Assembly (NCBI GenBank): GCA_965221455.1
Contig: OZ244890.1
Span: forward strand, 868,001 to 932,000
DNA length: 64,000 bases
Direction of reading: 5' to 3'
Source of the DNA: SMWN01 sp965221455
Lineage (GTDB): Bacteria > Pseudomonadota > Gammaproteobacteria > Eutrophobiales > Eutrophobiaceae
Positions within the stretch are counted from its first letter, which is position 1. The number at the start of each line of letters is the position of its first letter. Of this stretch, positions 1 to 9,225 are shown in pieces. The notes under the pieces are model-generated. The model searched no databases and had not been told where the DNA came from. It saw nothing but the letters and a program-made list of their open reading frames with translations. The translations under genes and the position numbers were made by a program.

Positions 1-695
1 GCATCATTTGTAGAAGTATCGCCATCAACATTGATACAATTAAATGACTGTTCCACAACCTCATCCAATAACCCTTGAACCAAAGATTGTTTAATTCTTG
101 CATCGGTAGCTATAAACGCCAGCATAGTCGCCATATCCGGTCTTATCATCCCTGATCCTTTGACAATTGCGGTAATTGTTATTTCACCTCCAGGAAGATC
201 CAGTTTTTTGGATCTGCCTTTCGCTAAAGTATCTGTCGTCAAAATTGACTCAGCAACTTCATTCCATGCATTTTCCTCAAGGTTATCCAATAGATGCGGT
301 AACGCATTGTTTATTTTATCGACTGGTAATGGCTCAGCAATAACACCTGTTGAAAATGGCAAAATACTTTTAACGTTGGTACCCGCGAGATCGGCTAAAT
401 GATGACATACATTCATAGCTGCCTCGATTCCATTATCTCCCAAACCCGCATTGGCATTACCAGAATTGATCAAACAAAAATTGGGGATCTCCTGTTGTAG
501 ATGACTTCTGGCGATGATGACGGGAGCAGCACAAAATGCATTCCGGGTAAATACAGCTGCGCAATTTGAATTATGCCGGAATGAGATTAACGCCAAGTCT
601 TTCCTTCTCGTTTTATATATCCCCGCAGTACAAGCCGCGACTTGTACGCCTTTGACAGGCAGGAGCCCAGATATTTTATTTAAACCTACAGCCAT
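1..695 (-). CDS. argJ: ArgJ, glutamate N-acetyltransferase / amino-acid acetyltransferase (3' part outside window)
   Basis: ArgJ recycles the acetyl group from N-acetylornithine to glutamate in arginine synthesis, in the cytoplasm. The reading frame begins at an ATG at 695 and runs off the left edge, so about 231 N-terminal codons are visible. Family motifs read from the minus strand are TGVIAEPLP (about residues 116-124), LTTDTLAKG (152-160), GSGMIRPDMATML (180-192) and VDGDTSTND (223-231). The Thr in MATML, near residue 190, corresponds to the self-cleavage nucleophile that separates the alpha and beta chains. It lies 21 bases downstream of the secA stop, a common gammaproteobacterial arrangement. 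Whether it is the bifunctional type cannot be told from the visible part. Confidence 0.93.
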   Translation of the reverse strand, partial: MAVGLNKISGLLPVKGVQVAACTAGIYKTRRKDLALISFRHNSNCAAVFTRNAFCAAPVIIARSHLQQEIPNFCLINSGNANAGLGDNGIEAAMNVCHHLADLAGTNVKSILPFSTGVIAEPLPVDKINNALPHLLDNLEENAWNEVAESILTTDTLAKGRSKKLDLPGGEITITAIVKGSGMIRPDMATMLAFIATDARIKQSLVQGLLDEVVEQSFNCINVDGDTSTND

Positions 696-716
696 GCAGC
701 ATACCGAACTTTATGC

Positions 717-3416
717 TTACCTTAATTTCCCATGGCACTGCTTGTATTTCTTCCCGGATCCACAAGGACAAGGATAATTACGCCCAATCTTTTTTTGTCC
801 GCGTACGAAAGGCTCCAACCCCTTGCTGTCAAGATTGTTTTCTTGTTTATTCCTCAACACATCCGGGGATGCCGCGTGGTTAAACTGCATATCTTGACGC
901 CTATTACGCTTTTGCTCTGCGGCATCAATATCCTCTTCATTTCCTACCTGAACCTTTGATAGAAATGATATAACATCGTGTTTAATGTTCTCAAGCATCA
1001 CGACAAACATTTCAAAAGCTTCTCGTTTGTATTCCTGCTTTGGGTTCTTGGCAGCATAACTTCTCAAATTAATACCCTGCCGTAGATGATCCATCATGAC
1101 TAGATGATCCTTCCATTGCCTGTCAAGAATATCCAGCATCACCTGTTTTTCAACACGCCTCATAATATCGGAACTAATCAGCTCTTCCTTTTTCTGTGCT
1201 GCTCTCACAACATTCTCGTGAATCCTTTCTCTAAGCGTTTCTTCATGTAGTGACTGATCGCTTTCGAGCCAGGCTGCGATATCCAGACTTAAACCAAGAT
1301 CGTGAGATGTTGCTTCAGTTAAACCGTTGATATCCCATAATTCATCAACACTGCCACGCGGAATAAATGAGTCAATGATAGCATTCACCACATCTTCACG
1401 CATCGCCTCTATATTTTCCTTAATATTATCATCCATCAACAAATCATTTCTTTGCTCATAGATCACCTTGCGTTGATCGTTCGCAACATCATCATACTCA
1501 AGAAGATGTTTTCTTATATCAAAATTATGCGCTTCAACTTTTCTCTGAGCATTCTCAATCGCACGACTAACCAATGAGGATTCAATTGCCTCGTTATCTT
1601 CCATTCCGAGTTTTTGCATGAGTGATGAAACTCTGTCTGAAGCAAAAATTCGCATCAAATTATCTTCAAGTGAAAGATAAAATCGACTGGAACCTGAATC
1701 ACCTTGACGACCCGAGCGACCTCGTAATTGATTGTCTATGCGTCTTGATTCATGTCGTTCGGTACCGATAATGTGTAATCCACCACTCGCAATAACAGTT
1801 TGATGTCTTGTTTCCCATACCGCTTTTACTTTTTCTATTTCGGTTTCATTATCTAACTTCCCAAGTTCGGCTTCCAGATTACCTCCAAGCACGATATCTG
1901 TTCCACGACCTGCCATATTGGTTGCGATAGTGACGGCACCAGGCATTCCCGCCTGTTCAATAATTTCAGCTTCCCTTTCATGTTGTTTGGCGTTAAGTAC
2001 CTTATGTACCACCCTCTCATTTTGTAGTAGGCCAGATAAATATTCAGACACTTCTATTGAAGCAGTACCGACAAGAACAGGTTGACCTCGATCTCTACAA
2101 TCCTTTATACCACTGATGATCGCATCGAATTTTTGTTTCGATTTAAGATAGACAACATCGCTCATATCTTCACGAACCATTGGCATATTTGTCGGAACGA
2201 CAACGACTTCCAATCCATAGATATCCTGAAATTCAAAGGCTTCGGTATCTGCTGTGCCTGTCATTCCTGACAATTTTTCATATAGTCTGAAATAATTCTG
2301 ATAGGTGATAGAGGCCAAAGTCTGGTTTTCATTTTGGATTGGCACGCCCTCTTTTGCTTCTATGGCCTGATGCAACCCATCCGACCAACGACGGCCGGAC
2401 ATGGTTCTACCGGTGAATTCATCAACAATAACTATTTCATTGTCCTTTACAATATAATCAATATCTTTCTGAAATAAGGCATGGGCTCTCATTGCGGCAT
2501 TCAAGTGGTGCAACACACCTATATTTACAGGGTCATATAGACTTTGTTCTGAGCCAATAACATTTTCATGTCTTAACAGTTTTTCAAGATATTCATTACC
2601 TTCCTCCGTCAGGTAAGCCTGCTTTGATTTTTCATCAATGGTATAATGACCTGACTCATTTTCTTCTTCCTGCTTTTTTAATTTTGGGATAATCCTGTTT
2701 ATACTGACATACAAATCAGATCTGTCATCGACCGCACCAGATATCACTAATGGTGTGCGAGCCTCATCAATTAAAATAGAATCCACTTCATCAATAATTG
2801 CATAATTTAATTTTCTCTGCACACGACTCTCATTACTAAATGCCAGATTATCTCTTAAATAATCGAATCCAAATTCATTATTCGTACCGTAAGTAATGTC
2901 CGCAGCATATGCCTGCCTGCGATCTTCATGACTAATTCCTGTGTAAATAACACCTGTTGTAAGCCCAACAAATTCGTAAATATGATTCATCCATTCCGAA
3001 TCACGCCTGGCTAGATAATCATTTACCGTAATCACGTGGACACCTTTGCCACTTAGGGCGTTAAGATAAGCCGAGAGTGTTGCTACCAGAGTCTTACCTT
3101 CGCCAGTTCGCATCTCTGATATTTTGCCGTCATGCAAGACCATGCCACCCACCAACTGCATGTTAAAATGCCGCATACCCAGCTTCCTCTTACCCGCTTC
3201 CCTAACCAAAGCAAATGCCTCAGGTAAGAGGTCATTGAGATTCTCTCCTTGTCTAATTCGATCTCGAAATTCTTTTGTCTTCAACGGAAAATCATGATCT
3301 TGTAATACATTAAATTGCTTCTCAAAATCATTAATATTTTTTACAATTTTGAGTAATTTTTTAATCACACGATCATTGCGGCTGCCAAATATTTTTCTAA
3401 TTAAACCGATAACCAT
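717..3416 (-). CDS. secA: SecA, preprotein translocase ATPase
   Basis: SecA is the motor that pushes unfolded precursors through SecYEG at the inner membrane. The 899-residue product has the usual length. The Walker A motif GEGKT is at residues 105-109 and the Walker B DEVD at about 209-212. The helicase-like arginine region GRSGRQGDSG lies in the second nucleotide-binding domain. The C-terminal zinc-binding tail has the CxCx8CH spacing (Cys883, Cys885, Cys894, His895) used for SecB and lipid contact. It follows the M23 peptidase gene in the same direction after an 89-base gap and precedes argJ. The window also holds yajC, secD and secF, so much of the Sec export apparatus is close by. Confidence 0.99.
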   Translation of the reverse strand: MVIGLIRKIFGSRNDRVIKKLLKIVKNINDFEKQFNVLQDHDFPLKTKEFRDRIRQGENLNDLLPEAFALVREAGKRKLGMRHFNMQLVGGMVLHDGKISEMRTGEGKTLVATLSAYLNALSGKGVHVITVNDYLARRDSEWMNHIYEFVGLTTGVIYTGISHEDRRQAYAADITYGTNNEFGFDYLRDNLAFSNESRVQRKLNYAIIDEVDSILIDEARTPLVISGAVDDRSDLYVSINRIIPKLKKQEEENESGHYTIDEKSKQAYLTEEGNEYLEKLLRHENVIGSEQSLYDPVNIGVLHHLNAAMRAHALFQKDIDYIVKDNEIVIVDEFTGRTMSGRRWSDGLHQAIEAKEGVPIQNENQTLASITYQNYFRLYEKLSGMTGTADTEAFEFQDIYGLEVVVVPTNMPMVREDMSDVVYLKSKQKFDAIISGIKDCRDRGQPVLVGTASIEVSEYLSGLLQNERVVHKVLNAKQHEREAEIIEQAGMPGAVTIATNMAGRGTDIVLGGNLEAELGKLDNETEIEKVKAVWETRHQTVIASGGLHIIGTERHESRRIDNQLRGRSGRQGDSGSSRFYLSLEDNLMRIFASDRVSSLMQKLGMEDNEAIESSLVSRAIENAQRKVEAHNFDIRKHLLEYDDVANDQRKVIYEQRNDLLMDDNIKENIEAMREDVVNAIIDSFIPRGSVDELWDINGLTEATSHDLGLSLDIAAWLESDQSLHEETLRERIHENVVRAAQKKEELISSDIMRRVEKQVMLDILDRQWKDHLVMMDHLRQGINLRSYAAKNPKQEYKREAFEMFVVMLENIKHDVISFLSKVQVGNEEDIDAAEQKRNRRQDMQFNHAASPDVLRNKQENNLDSKGLEPFVRGQKKIGRNYPCPCGSGKKYKQCHGKLR

Positions 3417-3505
3417 TAGTAATATTTTATTATGATGTCTCTCCTTTGCCGCTTATTGGTTTTTCAGGCTTGGGAGATGGGGGAAAGGCTACATTATTTT
3501 TATAT

Positions 3506-4438
3506 TCAATGAATTGAAACAAATTTACCGGGATTGACATGCTTGCCATTATGTACAACTTCAAAGTGCACGTGGGGACCTGTTGAACGACCTGTTGATC
3601 CCATTACTGCAATGCTCTGTCCTTTTTCTATCTTATCACCAACCATAACGAGATTTCTTTCATTATGTGCATATCTAGTAACGTAACCATTACCATGATT
3701 GATTTCGATCATATTCCCGTATCCAGAACTCCAGCCTGACCAAGTCACGATACCAGCCGCCGCAGACGTTACTTTTGATCCGAATTTTCCTGCCAGATCG
3801 ATACCCTCGTGAAAATCTTTTTTGCCGGAAATAGGATCTGTCCGCCAGCCAAATGCTGATGATATCCAGCCACCCACGACAGGTGTCTCTTCCAGCAGAA
3901 CTTGCGACTGTATATTACTATCCATTAGCATGGATTCGATCGCCGAAAGTTTTTCACTCCTGTCCTCAATCTTCCGCCCAACCGCCTGCAGAACTGCAAT
4001 AAAATCAGTTACACCCGGAGAATTTTGATCCTTAACTAACGAAGGCCCACCCAATCCCGGTGACTCCAACATATCAAATTCAATATCGGACATATCGGTG
4101 ATTTTAACCAAACGTGAACCCAGTGCGTCAAGCCGTAGCAAGTGCGCTTGCAGAGTACTTAATCTGGCCGACAGTGCATCAAGACTTTTTTTAGCATTCT
4201 TTTTAGCCGCATCTACACTTGCTTGCTGATTTTTAAGCTGCCACCGCCACTGACTATATTTTTGTTCGCCCAGCTCAGAATGGGAAACTTCCGCACGATA
4301 CGCCGCAACCCTGCCACCAGCGTAAAAAATCCCGGCCATCATTACCAGAAATAATAGCCCGACAGACAGAACACTCACCAGGCCTAGAGGTAGGCTATAA
4401 GTCTTGTTTCGTCTATTCGATACTAATATGAGTTCCAT
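3506..4438 (-). CDS. M23 (LytM-type) metallopeptidase, membrane anchored
   Basis: A 310-residue envelope protein with one N-terminal membrane segment (about residues 19-40), a charged coiled-coil stretch (about 45-175) and a C-terminal M23 peptidase domain (about 188-308). The zinc ligands and catalytic residues are all present: His210 and Asp214 in HEGID, His258 in RYAH, and His289/His291 in HVH. It is therefore likely to be an active peptidoglycan endopeptidase rather than a degenerate EnvC/NlpD-type activator. Members of this family occur between lpxC and secA in many gammaproteobacteria. It diverges from dciA with only 29 bases between the two starts. The exact cross-link cleaved is not predictable from sequence. 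Confidence 0.9.
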   Translation of the reverse strand: MELILVSNRRNKTYSLPLGLVSVLSVGLLFLVMMAGIFYAGGRVAAYRAEVSHSELGEQKYSQWRWQLKNQQASVDAAKKNAKKSLDALSARLSTLQAHLLRLDALGSRLVKITDMSDIEFDMLESPGLGGPSLVKDQNSPGVTDFIAVLQAVGRKIEDRSEKLSAIESMLMDSNIQSQVLLEETPVVGGWISSAFGWRTDPISGKKDFHEGIDLAGKFGSKVTSAAAGIVTWSGWSSGYGNMIEINHGNGYVTRYAHNERNLVMVGDKIEKGQSIAVMGSTGRSTGPHVHFEVVHNGKHVNPGKFVSIH

Positions 4439-4467
4439 AAAATATTATTATTCACTATTATTCAATT

Positions 4468-4956
4468 ATGTCCGGTCAAAAAAATCACACCACTCGAAAT
4501 CTCATGATCCGCCAGTTTAAGGAACTACTCAGTTCCAACGAACAGCTAAATGAACTGTACACACACGCTAAAGATATTCACGCGCTCAACGAAAAGCTGG
4601 AGAAATACCTCACTCCATCTCTAGGTAATCATTGTTCAGTCGCCAGCTACTCTGAAGACACCCTGACCATAAATGCCGAAACATCTGCCTGGGCCTCCAA
4701 ATTACGTTACCGTATTCCCGACATACTCAGCCATGCAAAACGCGAATGTAGACTAAACAAGTTAAAATCTATTCGTATCAAGGTTTATCCAGGGCACGAG
4801 AGCACAAAATCTCGATCCAGTCTTTCTACCACCTCTAACGTCAAAAAACCATTCTTGTCAAAAAAATCTGCAGCCTTTATCAAAAACATCGCATTATCAA
4901 TTGAGGATCCTGCCCTGCGTGAATCTATTATAAAAATTAGCGAACACGCCGAATAA
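4468..4956 (+). CDS. dciA: DciA-like protein (DUF721), DnaB helicase loader
   Basis: A 162-residue protein whose first 110 residues fit the DUF721/DciA fold: a short helical lead, then the stretch around ASYSEDTLTINAETSAWASK (about residues 71-90) and the following KLRYRIPDIL, ending in a basic strand IRIKVYP. DciA is the ancestral bacterial loader of the replicative helicase DnaB, used where the phage-derived DnaC or DnaI is absent. The roughly 50-residue Ser/Lys-rich tail is less conserved. It is the only plus-strand gene in the first 24 kb, divergent from the M23 gene and convergent with lpxC (17 bases between stops). DciA genes commonly sit between lpxC and secA, which supports the assignment. 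Confidence 0.8.
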   Translation: MSGQKNHTTRNLMIRQFKELLSSNEQLNELYTHAKDIHALNEKLEKYLTPSLGNHCSVASYSEDTLTINAETSAWASKLRYRIPDILSHAKRECRLNKLKSIRIKVYPGHESTKSRSSLSTTSNVKKPFLSKKSAAFIKNIALSIEDPALRESIIKISEHAE

Positions 4957-4973
4957 TCCACGAATAATACTTA

Positions 4974-5882
4974 CTATGCCATAATAGGCTGCATGAAAGA
5001 GATAGGTAAATCCGCCTCATCTTCAAAACTGACTAATTCCCATGCTGATTCCGTCGCTAACAATTCTTTCAATAATTTGTTATTTAAAGCATGTCCGGAT
5101 TTAAACCCGGTAAACGACCCAATCAGGCTATGTCCCAGCAAATATAAATCACCGATTGCATCAAGTATCTTGTGTTTCACACACTCATCTTCGTAACGCA
5201 ACCCGTCTTCATTCAATATTCTGTAATCATCAACAACAACAGCATTATCCAGACTACCACCTAACGCCAGATTATTCTCTTGTAACAACTCAACATCTCG
5301 CATAAACCCAAACGTTCTGGCGCGACTGACCTCCTTCACATACGATGTCGTTGAAAAATCTATCTCCGCCTTACAACTCTTCTCGTCAAACATCGGGTGA
5401 TCAAATTCAATGGTGAAACCGACCTTAAAGCCATTAAATGGTTCAAATACCGCCCATTTATCTTCATCTTCAACACGAATACGTTTCTTGATCCTGAGAA
5501 ATCGTTTTGGTGCATTCAATTCTTCCACTCCTGCCGACTGAATCAGAAACACAAATGGACCTGCACTGCCGTCCATAATCGGCACTTCATCAGAACTGAC
5601 ATCAACATATGCGTTGTCTATACCAAAACCGGCAAGCGCAGACAGCAAGTGTTCTATTGTTGAAATTTTAACGTCGCCCTTGACCAGGGAAGTGGACAAC
5701 ATGGTATCGCCAACATTTTCAGGTTTTGCCTCAATTTCGACAGGATCATCAAGATCTACCCTACGAAAGATGATTCCAGCATCTGCGAGCGCAGGCCTCA
5801 AAGTAAGATAGATCTTTTTTCCTGTATGCAGACCAACACCTGTGGCACGGATAACATTTTTAAACGTACGCTGCTTTATCAT
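4974..5882 (-). CDS. lpxC: LpxC, UDP-3-O-acyl-N-acetylglucosamine deacetylase
   Basis: LpxC performs the committed zinc-dependent step of lipid A synthesis in the cytoplasm. The product is 302 residues from the chosen start. The family's N-terminus MIKQRTFKN lies three codons inside a longer possible start (ATG at 5891, MKSMIKQ...). I chose 5882 because it matches the usual LpxC N-terminus; neither start has a strong Shine-Dalgarno sequence. The zinc motifs are present: His78 in STIEHLLSAL, then HKILD (His and Asp ligands) and the C-terminal GHALNNK with the catalytic His. It follows ftsZ at the end of the dcw cluster, the standard gammaproteobacterial location. Confidence 0.97.
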   Translation of the reverse strand: MIKQRTFKNVIRATGVGLHTGKKIYLTLRPALADAGIIFRRVDLDDPVEIEAKPENVGDTMLSTSLVKGDVKISTIEHLLSALAGFGIDNAYVDVSSDEVPIMDGSAGPFVFLIQSAGVEELNAPKRFLRIKKRIRVEDEDKWAVFEPFNGFKVGFTIEFDHPMFDEKSCKAEIDFSTTSYVKEVSRARTFGFMRDVELLQENNLALGGSLDNAVVVDDYRILNEDGLRYEDECVKHKILDAIGDLYLLGHSLIGSFTGFKSGHALNNKLLKELLATESAWELVSFEDEADLPISFMQPIMA

Positions 5883-6019
5883 TGATTTCATTGGATCTTT
5901 TCACGTCCCCACCCTGATTCCCTAAAAGAACTCTTAACTCTCCAAAGCACGATTTTATCGCCTCTGAAACGAACCGGAATACGCCGACTGCGTATGATAT
6001 CAAGCAATGATGGTACTTA

Positions 6020-7153
6020 TCAATCTGCCTGACGCCTCAAAAAAGCGGGAATATCCAGATAGTCCGAATCATTTTCAATATTCTTCAGCTCCATTTCCTG
6101 ACTCTGATTACGCATCACAGTCGGTCGCTCAAACTCCTCGTAGTTACCTGCCGCAGCGTTTTGTACCAACTGCACTTTTGTCGATTTTTCTCGTCCAACA
6201 TGATCAAGACCGGTCGCGACAATAGTCACCCTCATTTCACCGTTCATGTCAGCATCAATGACAGTTCCAACGACAACCGTGGCGTTATCGGAAGAAAATT
6301 GTTTGACGGTATTACCTACCTCGTCAAATTCACCAATGCTCATGTCCATACCAGCAGTAATATTTACCAGTATTCCTCTTGCGCCGGAGAGATTAACGTC
6401 CTCTAGCAAAGGACTGGATACAGCAGCCTCAGCGGCAACAGCAGCGCGATCTTCACCTTGCGCCTTACCCGATCCCATCATCGCCATACCCATTTCCGAC
6501 ATAACTGTTTTCACATCTGCAAAATCAACATTAATCAGACCAGGGCAAGTAATCAGTTCTGCGATTCCCTGTACTGCACCAAGCAAAACATCATTTGCCG
6601 CACCAAAGGCATTCAGTAGACTAATATCGCGACCCAGGACAGCCAACAATTTTTCGTTAGGGATCGTGATCAGGGAATCTACAAACTGGCTGAGTTCCCT
6701 AATGCCATCATCTGCAATTTGTGCCCGCCTTTTGCCTTCGAATGAAAATGGTCGTGTTACCACGGCTACCGTAAGGATGCCCATCTCTTTCGCAACTTGA
6801 GCAAAAATCGGTGCTGCACCCGTTCCAGTCCCACCACCCATCCCTGCTGTAATGAAAACCATATCGGCACCTTCCATGAGATCCATTAACCGATCTCTAT
6901 CTTCAAGCGCAGCCTGGCGACCAACTTCAGGATCGGCACCGGCGCCCAAACCCTTTGTCATATTTTTTCCTAACTGCAACGATGTCTTTGCAGCAGAGTT
7001 ATTAAGTGCCTGTGCATCTGTATTGGCACAAATAAATTCCACTCCTTCAATATTGCTTGACAGCATATGCTGTACGGCATTTCCACCACCACCACCAACG
7101 CCAATGACCTTGATAACAGCAGCTTGATTGTCTGTATCTACAAATTCAAACAT
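6020..7153 (-). CDS. ftsZ: FtsZ, tubulin-like division GTPase
   Basis: FtsZ polymerises into the cytokinetic ring. The 377-residue protein has the tubulin signature GGGTGTG at residues 106-112, the Gly-rich GVGGGGGNA loop at about 18-26, and the T7-loop region NVDFADVKT. The extreme C-terminus DYLDIPAFLR (364-373) is the conserved peptide that binds FtsA and ZipA. The linker between globular domain and peptide is short, about 45 residues. It lies 45 bases after ftsA in the same direction and is followed by lpxC after about 130 bases. Confidence 0.99.
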   Translation of the reverse strand: MFEFVDTDNQAAVIKVIGVGGGGGNAVQHMLSSNIEGVEFICANTDAQALNNSAAKTSLQLGKNMTKGLGAGADPEVGRQAALEDRDRLMDLMEGADMVFITAGMGGGTGTGAAPIFAQVAKEMGILTVAVVTRPFSFEGKRRAQIADDGIRELSQFVDSLITIPNEKLLAVLGRDISLLNAFGAANDVLLGAVQGIAELITCPGLINVDFADVKTVMSEMGMAMMGSGKAQGEDRAAVAAEAAVSSPLLEDVNLSGARGILVNITAGMDMSIGEFDEVGNTVKQFSSDNATVVVGTVIDADMNGEMRVTIVATGLDHVGREKSTKVQLVQNAAAGNYEEFERPTVMRNQSQEMELKNIENDSDYLDIPAFLRRQAD

Positions 7154-7198
7154 GGCACAATCTCCTCAGCTAGAAATTAGACTCCAAATAAAACATTC

Positions 7199-8422
7199 TC
7201 AAAAATTACCCTGAAACCAACTTTTCATTCTTTCCCAAAGACCACCACTCGCTTTTAACGGCGAATAGCCTTCTTGCATTTGTTTGCGACCGAACAACAA
7301 TAATCCAACGCCTGTTGAATAAATTGGATTTTTAACCACATCAACTAACCCTGAGACATGTTGCGGCATACCAAGTCGAACCGGCATGTGAAAAATTTCT
7401 TCTGCAAGCTCAACGACGCCTTCCATCTTTGAACTGCCCCCAGTAAGAACCACGCCAGCCGCAATCAAATCTTCAAAGCCACTTCGTCGAAGTTCTGCCT
7501 GAACCAGTGTTAATAACTCGTCATAACGCGGTTCAACGACTTCCGCCAAGGTCTGTCTTGCTAATCTGCGAGATGGGCGTTCTCCAACACCGGGGACATC
7601 AATCGTCTCTTCAGAATTTGCCAACTGCGTTAGCGCGCAGGCATACTGCACTTTGACGTCTTCAGCGTGTTGCGTCGGCGTGCGTAATGCTACCGCGATA
7701 TCATTTGTTACTTGATCTCCGGCAATGGGAATTACAGCAGTATGGTGAATGGCGCCGTCTCTGAATACAGCGATATCTGTGGTACCGCCTCCAATATCCA
7801 CCAGACAAACACCCAGCTCTTTTTCATCTTCTGTTAGTACGGCATAACTTGAGGCTAATTGCTCAAGGATCAAATCATCCACCTCAAGACCGCAACGGCG
7901 AACACATTTTTTGATATTTTGGGCTGCACTGACTGCCCCGGTGACCATGTGTACTTTTGCTTCAAGCCTGACTCCGGACATGCCAATGGGTTCTTTAACA
8001 CCTTCCTGATTATCGATCTCAAATTCCTGCGGCAAAATATGCAGTATTTTTTGATCTGCCGGGATAGCAACAGCACGCGCCGCATCAATCACACGATCAA
8101 CATCACTCATCGTCACTTCATGATCACGAATCGCAACGATACCGTGAGAATTGAGACTGCTAATGTGACTTCCGGCGATACCCGCATAAACTGAATGTAT
8201 TTCACATCCCGCCATCAACTCGGCTTCCTCTACCGCACGTTGAATGGAATGTACTGTGGATTCTATATCAACGACGACACCTTTCTTTAAGCCTCGAGAG
8301 CGATTCGATCCCAGACCAATAATCTCAATCTCATCACCGGATATTTCACCAACAATAGCCACTACTTTGGATGTACCAATATCCAATCCAACGATAAGAT
8401 TTTTATCCATCTTTTTCGTCAT
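7199..8422 (-). CDS. ftsA: FtsA, actin-like membrane tether of the Z ring
   Basis: FtsA binds ATP and anchors FtsZ filaments to the inner membrane. The 407-residue product opens with the actin-fold phosphate-1 motif VGLDIGTSKV (about residues 11-20), has the phosphate-2 motif VDIGGGTTD near residue 208, and an adenosine motif VLTGGSSKMEG near 335. The C-terminal segment GGLWERMKSWFQ (about 393-404) is an amphipathic helix of the kind that inserts in the membrane. A second ATG four codons in (MDKNLIVGLD) is an alternative start. It lies between ftsQ and ftsZ as in the standard cluster. Confidence 0.98.
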   Translation of the reverse strand: MTKKMDKNLIVGLDIGTSKVVAIVGEISGDEIEIIGLGSNRSRGLKKGVVVDIESTVHSIQRAVEEAELMAGCEIHSVYAGIAGSHISSLNSHGIVAIRDHEVTMSDVDRVIDAARAVAIPADQKILHILPQEFEIDNQEGVKEPIGMSGVRLEAKVHMVTGAVSAAQNIKKCVRRCGLEVDDLILEQLASSYAVLTEDEKELGVCLVDIGGGTTDIAVFRDGAIHHTAVIPIAGDQVTNDIAVALRTPTQHAEDVKVQYACALTQLANSEETIDVPGVGERPSRRLARQTLAEVVEPRYDELLTLVQAELRRSGFEDLIAAGVVLTGGSSKMEGVVELAEEIFHMPVRLGMPQHVSGLVDVVKNPIYSTGVGLLLFGRKQMQEGYSPLKASGGLWERMKSWFQGNF

Positions 8423-8460
8423 TACTATTTAGCTCCGTTTCCAATATATTCGGTGGTACG

Positions 8461-9225
8461 TTATTGCCAGCGAACGGCAAAACCATTTGTATAGCGCATA
8501 TCAATTTCATCGACCTGAAATAGTTTTTTATCCAAATTCTGTGTCACCACATTCACGAATCGTTTAATGCGGCTATCAAAATCTTTTCTACCCAACACAA
8601 CACTGAGACCACTATCAAGCTCAAACACCCATGCACGTCGATCATTCAAATGCAACCGCACCAAACTCAAACCATAGTTATCTCTCAACAACCTGAATCT
8701 TTCCAGTAACAATTTCCGTGATTCATCTGGTCCTTCAAGAAAGGGCAAACCTTTTGGAAACGAACTTTTCTCCGGTGAGAAATATTGACCTTGATCATTC
8801 AACAAACCAGTCTCATTCCACCTAACAACGGCAATTTGTTCGTCCACAACAACTCTTACACCATCAGGCCAGGCTCGATGGACTGACACATCCTTCACCC
8901 AGGGCAAAGTCATTAGGGCACCACGTATCGCGGCAACATCAATATTAAAAAAACCACCTGTCACCTTATCCGTAACCAGGATCTTTAACTGATTGGTATC
9001 AAGCCGCAAAAATTCTCCCTCAATGTGAACCTGCTTTACCGGCAATGTGCCCGGCTTCATTATCCAGGAGAAACTCGCAACAATGGCCATTATCAACAAC
9101 ACAGCAACTAACCCACCAATGAAATTATTACTGTGTGCTACACGCTCTTTTTTGCCGAAGTCCTTGCCTGTGTGTTCAGCCATTGTCAGTAGTGCTTGCA
9201 TAAATGATTGCCCAATTATCCTCAC
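8461..9225 (-). CDS. ftsQ: FtsQ, divisome scaffold (POTRA domain)
   Basis: A bitopic inner-membrane protein that links early and late divisome proteins through FtsB/FtsL. The 254 residues comprise a cytoplasmic tail, one membrane segment (about 36-56), a POTRA domain beginning at VKQVHIEG (about 64-132), and the beta domain that contacts FtsB (about 135-250). The region LPWVKDVSVHRAWPDGVRV is characteristic of FtsQ/DivIB. Its ATG overlaps the ddl stop in an ATGA junction, implying translational coupling. Later in-frame ATGs (residues 9 and 15) are possible starts. Confidence 0.95.
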   Translation of the reverse strand: MRIIGQSFMQALLTMAEHTGKDFGKKERVAHSNNFIGGLVAVLLIMAIVASFSWIMKPGTLPVKQVHIEGEFLRLDTNQLKILVTDKVTGGFFNIDVAAIRGALMTLPWVKDVSVHRAWPDGVRVVVDEQIAVVRWNETGLLNDQGQYFSPEKSSFPKGLPFLEGPDESRKLLLERFRLLRDNYGLSLVRLHLNDRRAWVFELDSGLSVVLGRKDFDSRIKRFVNVVTQNLDKKLFQVDEIDMRYTNGFAVRWQ

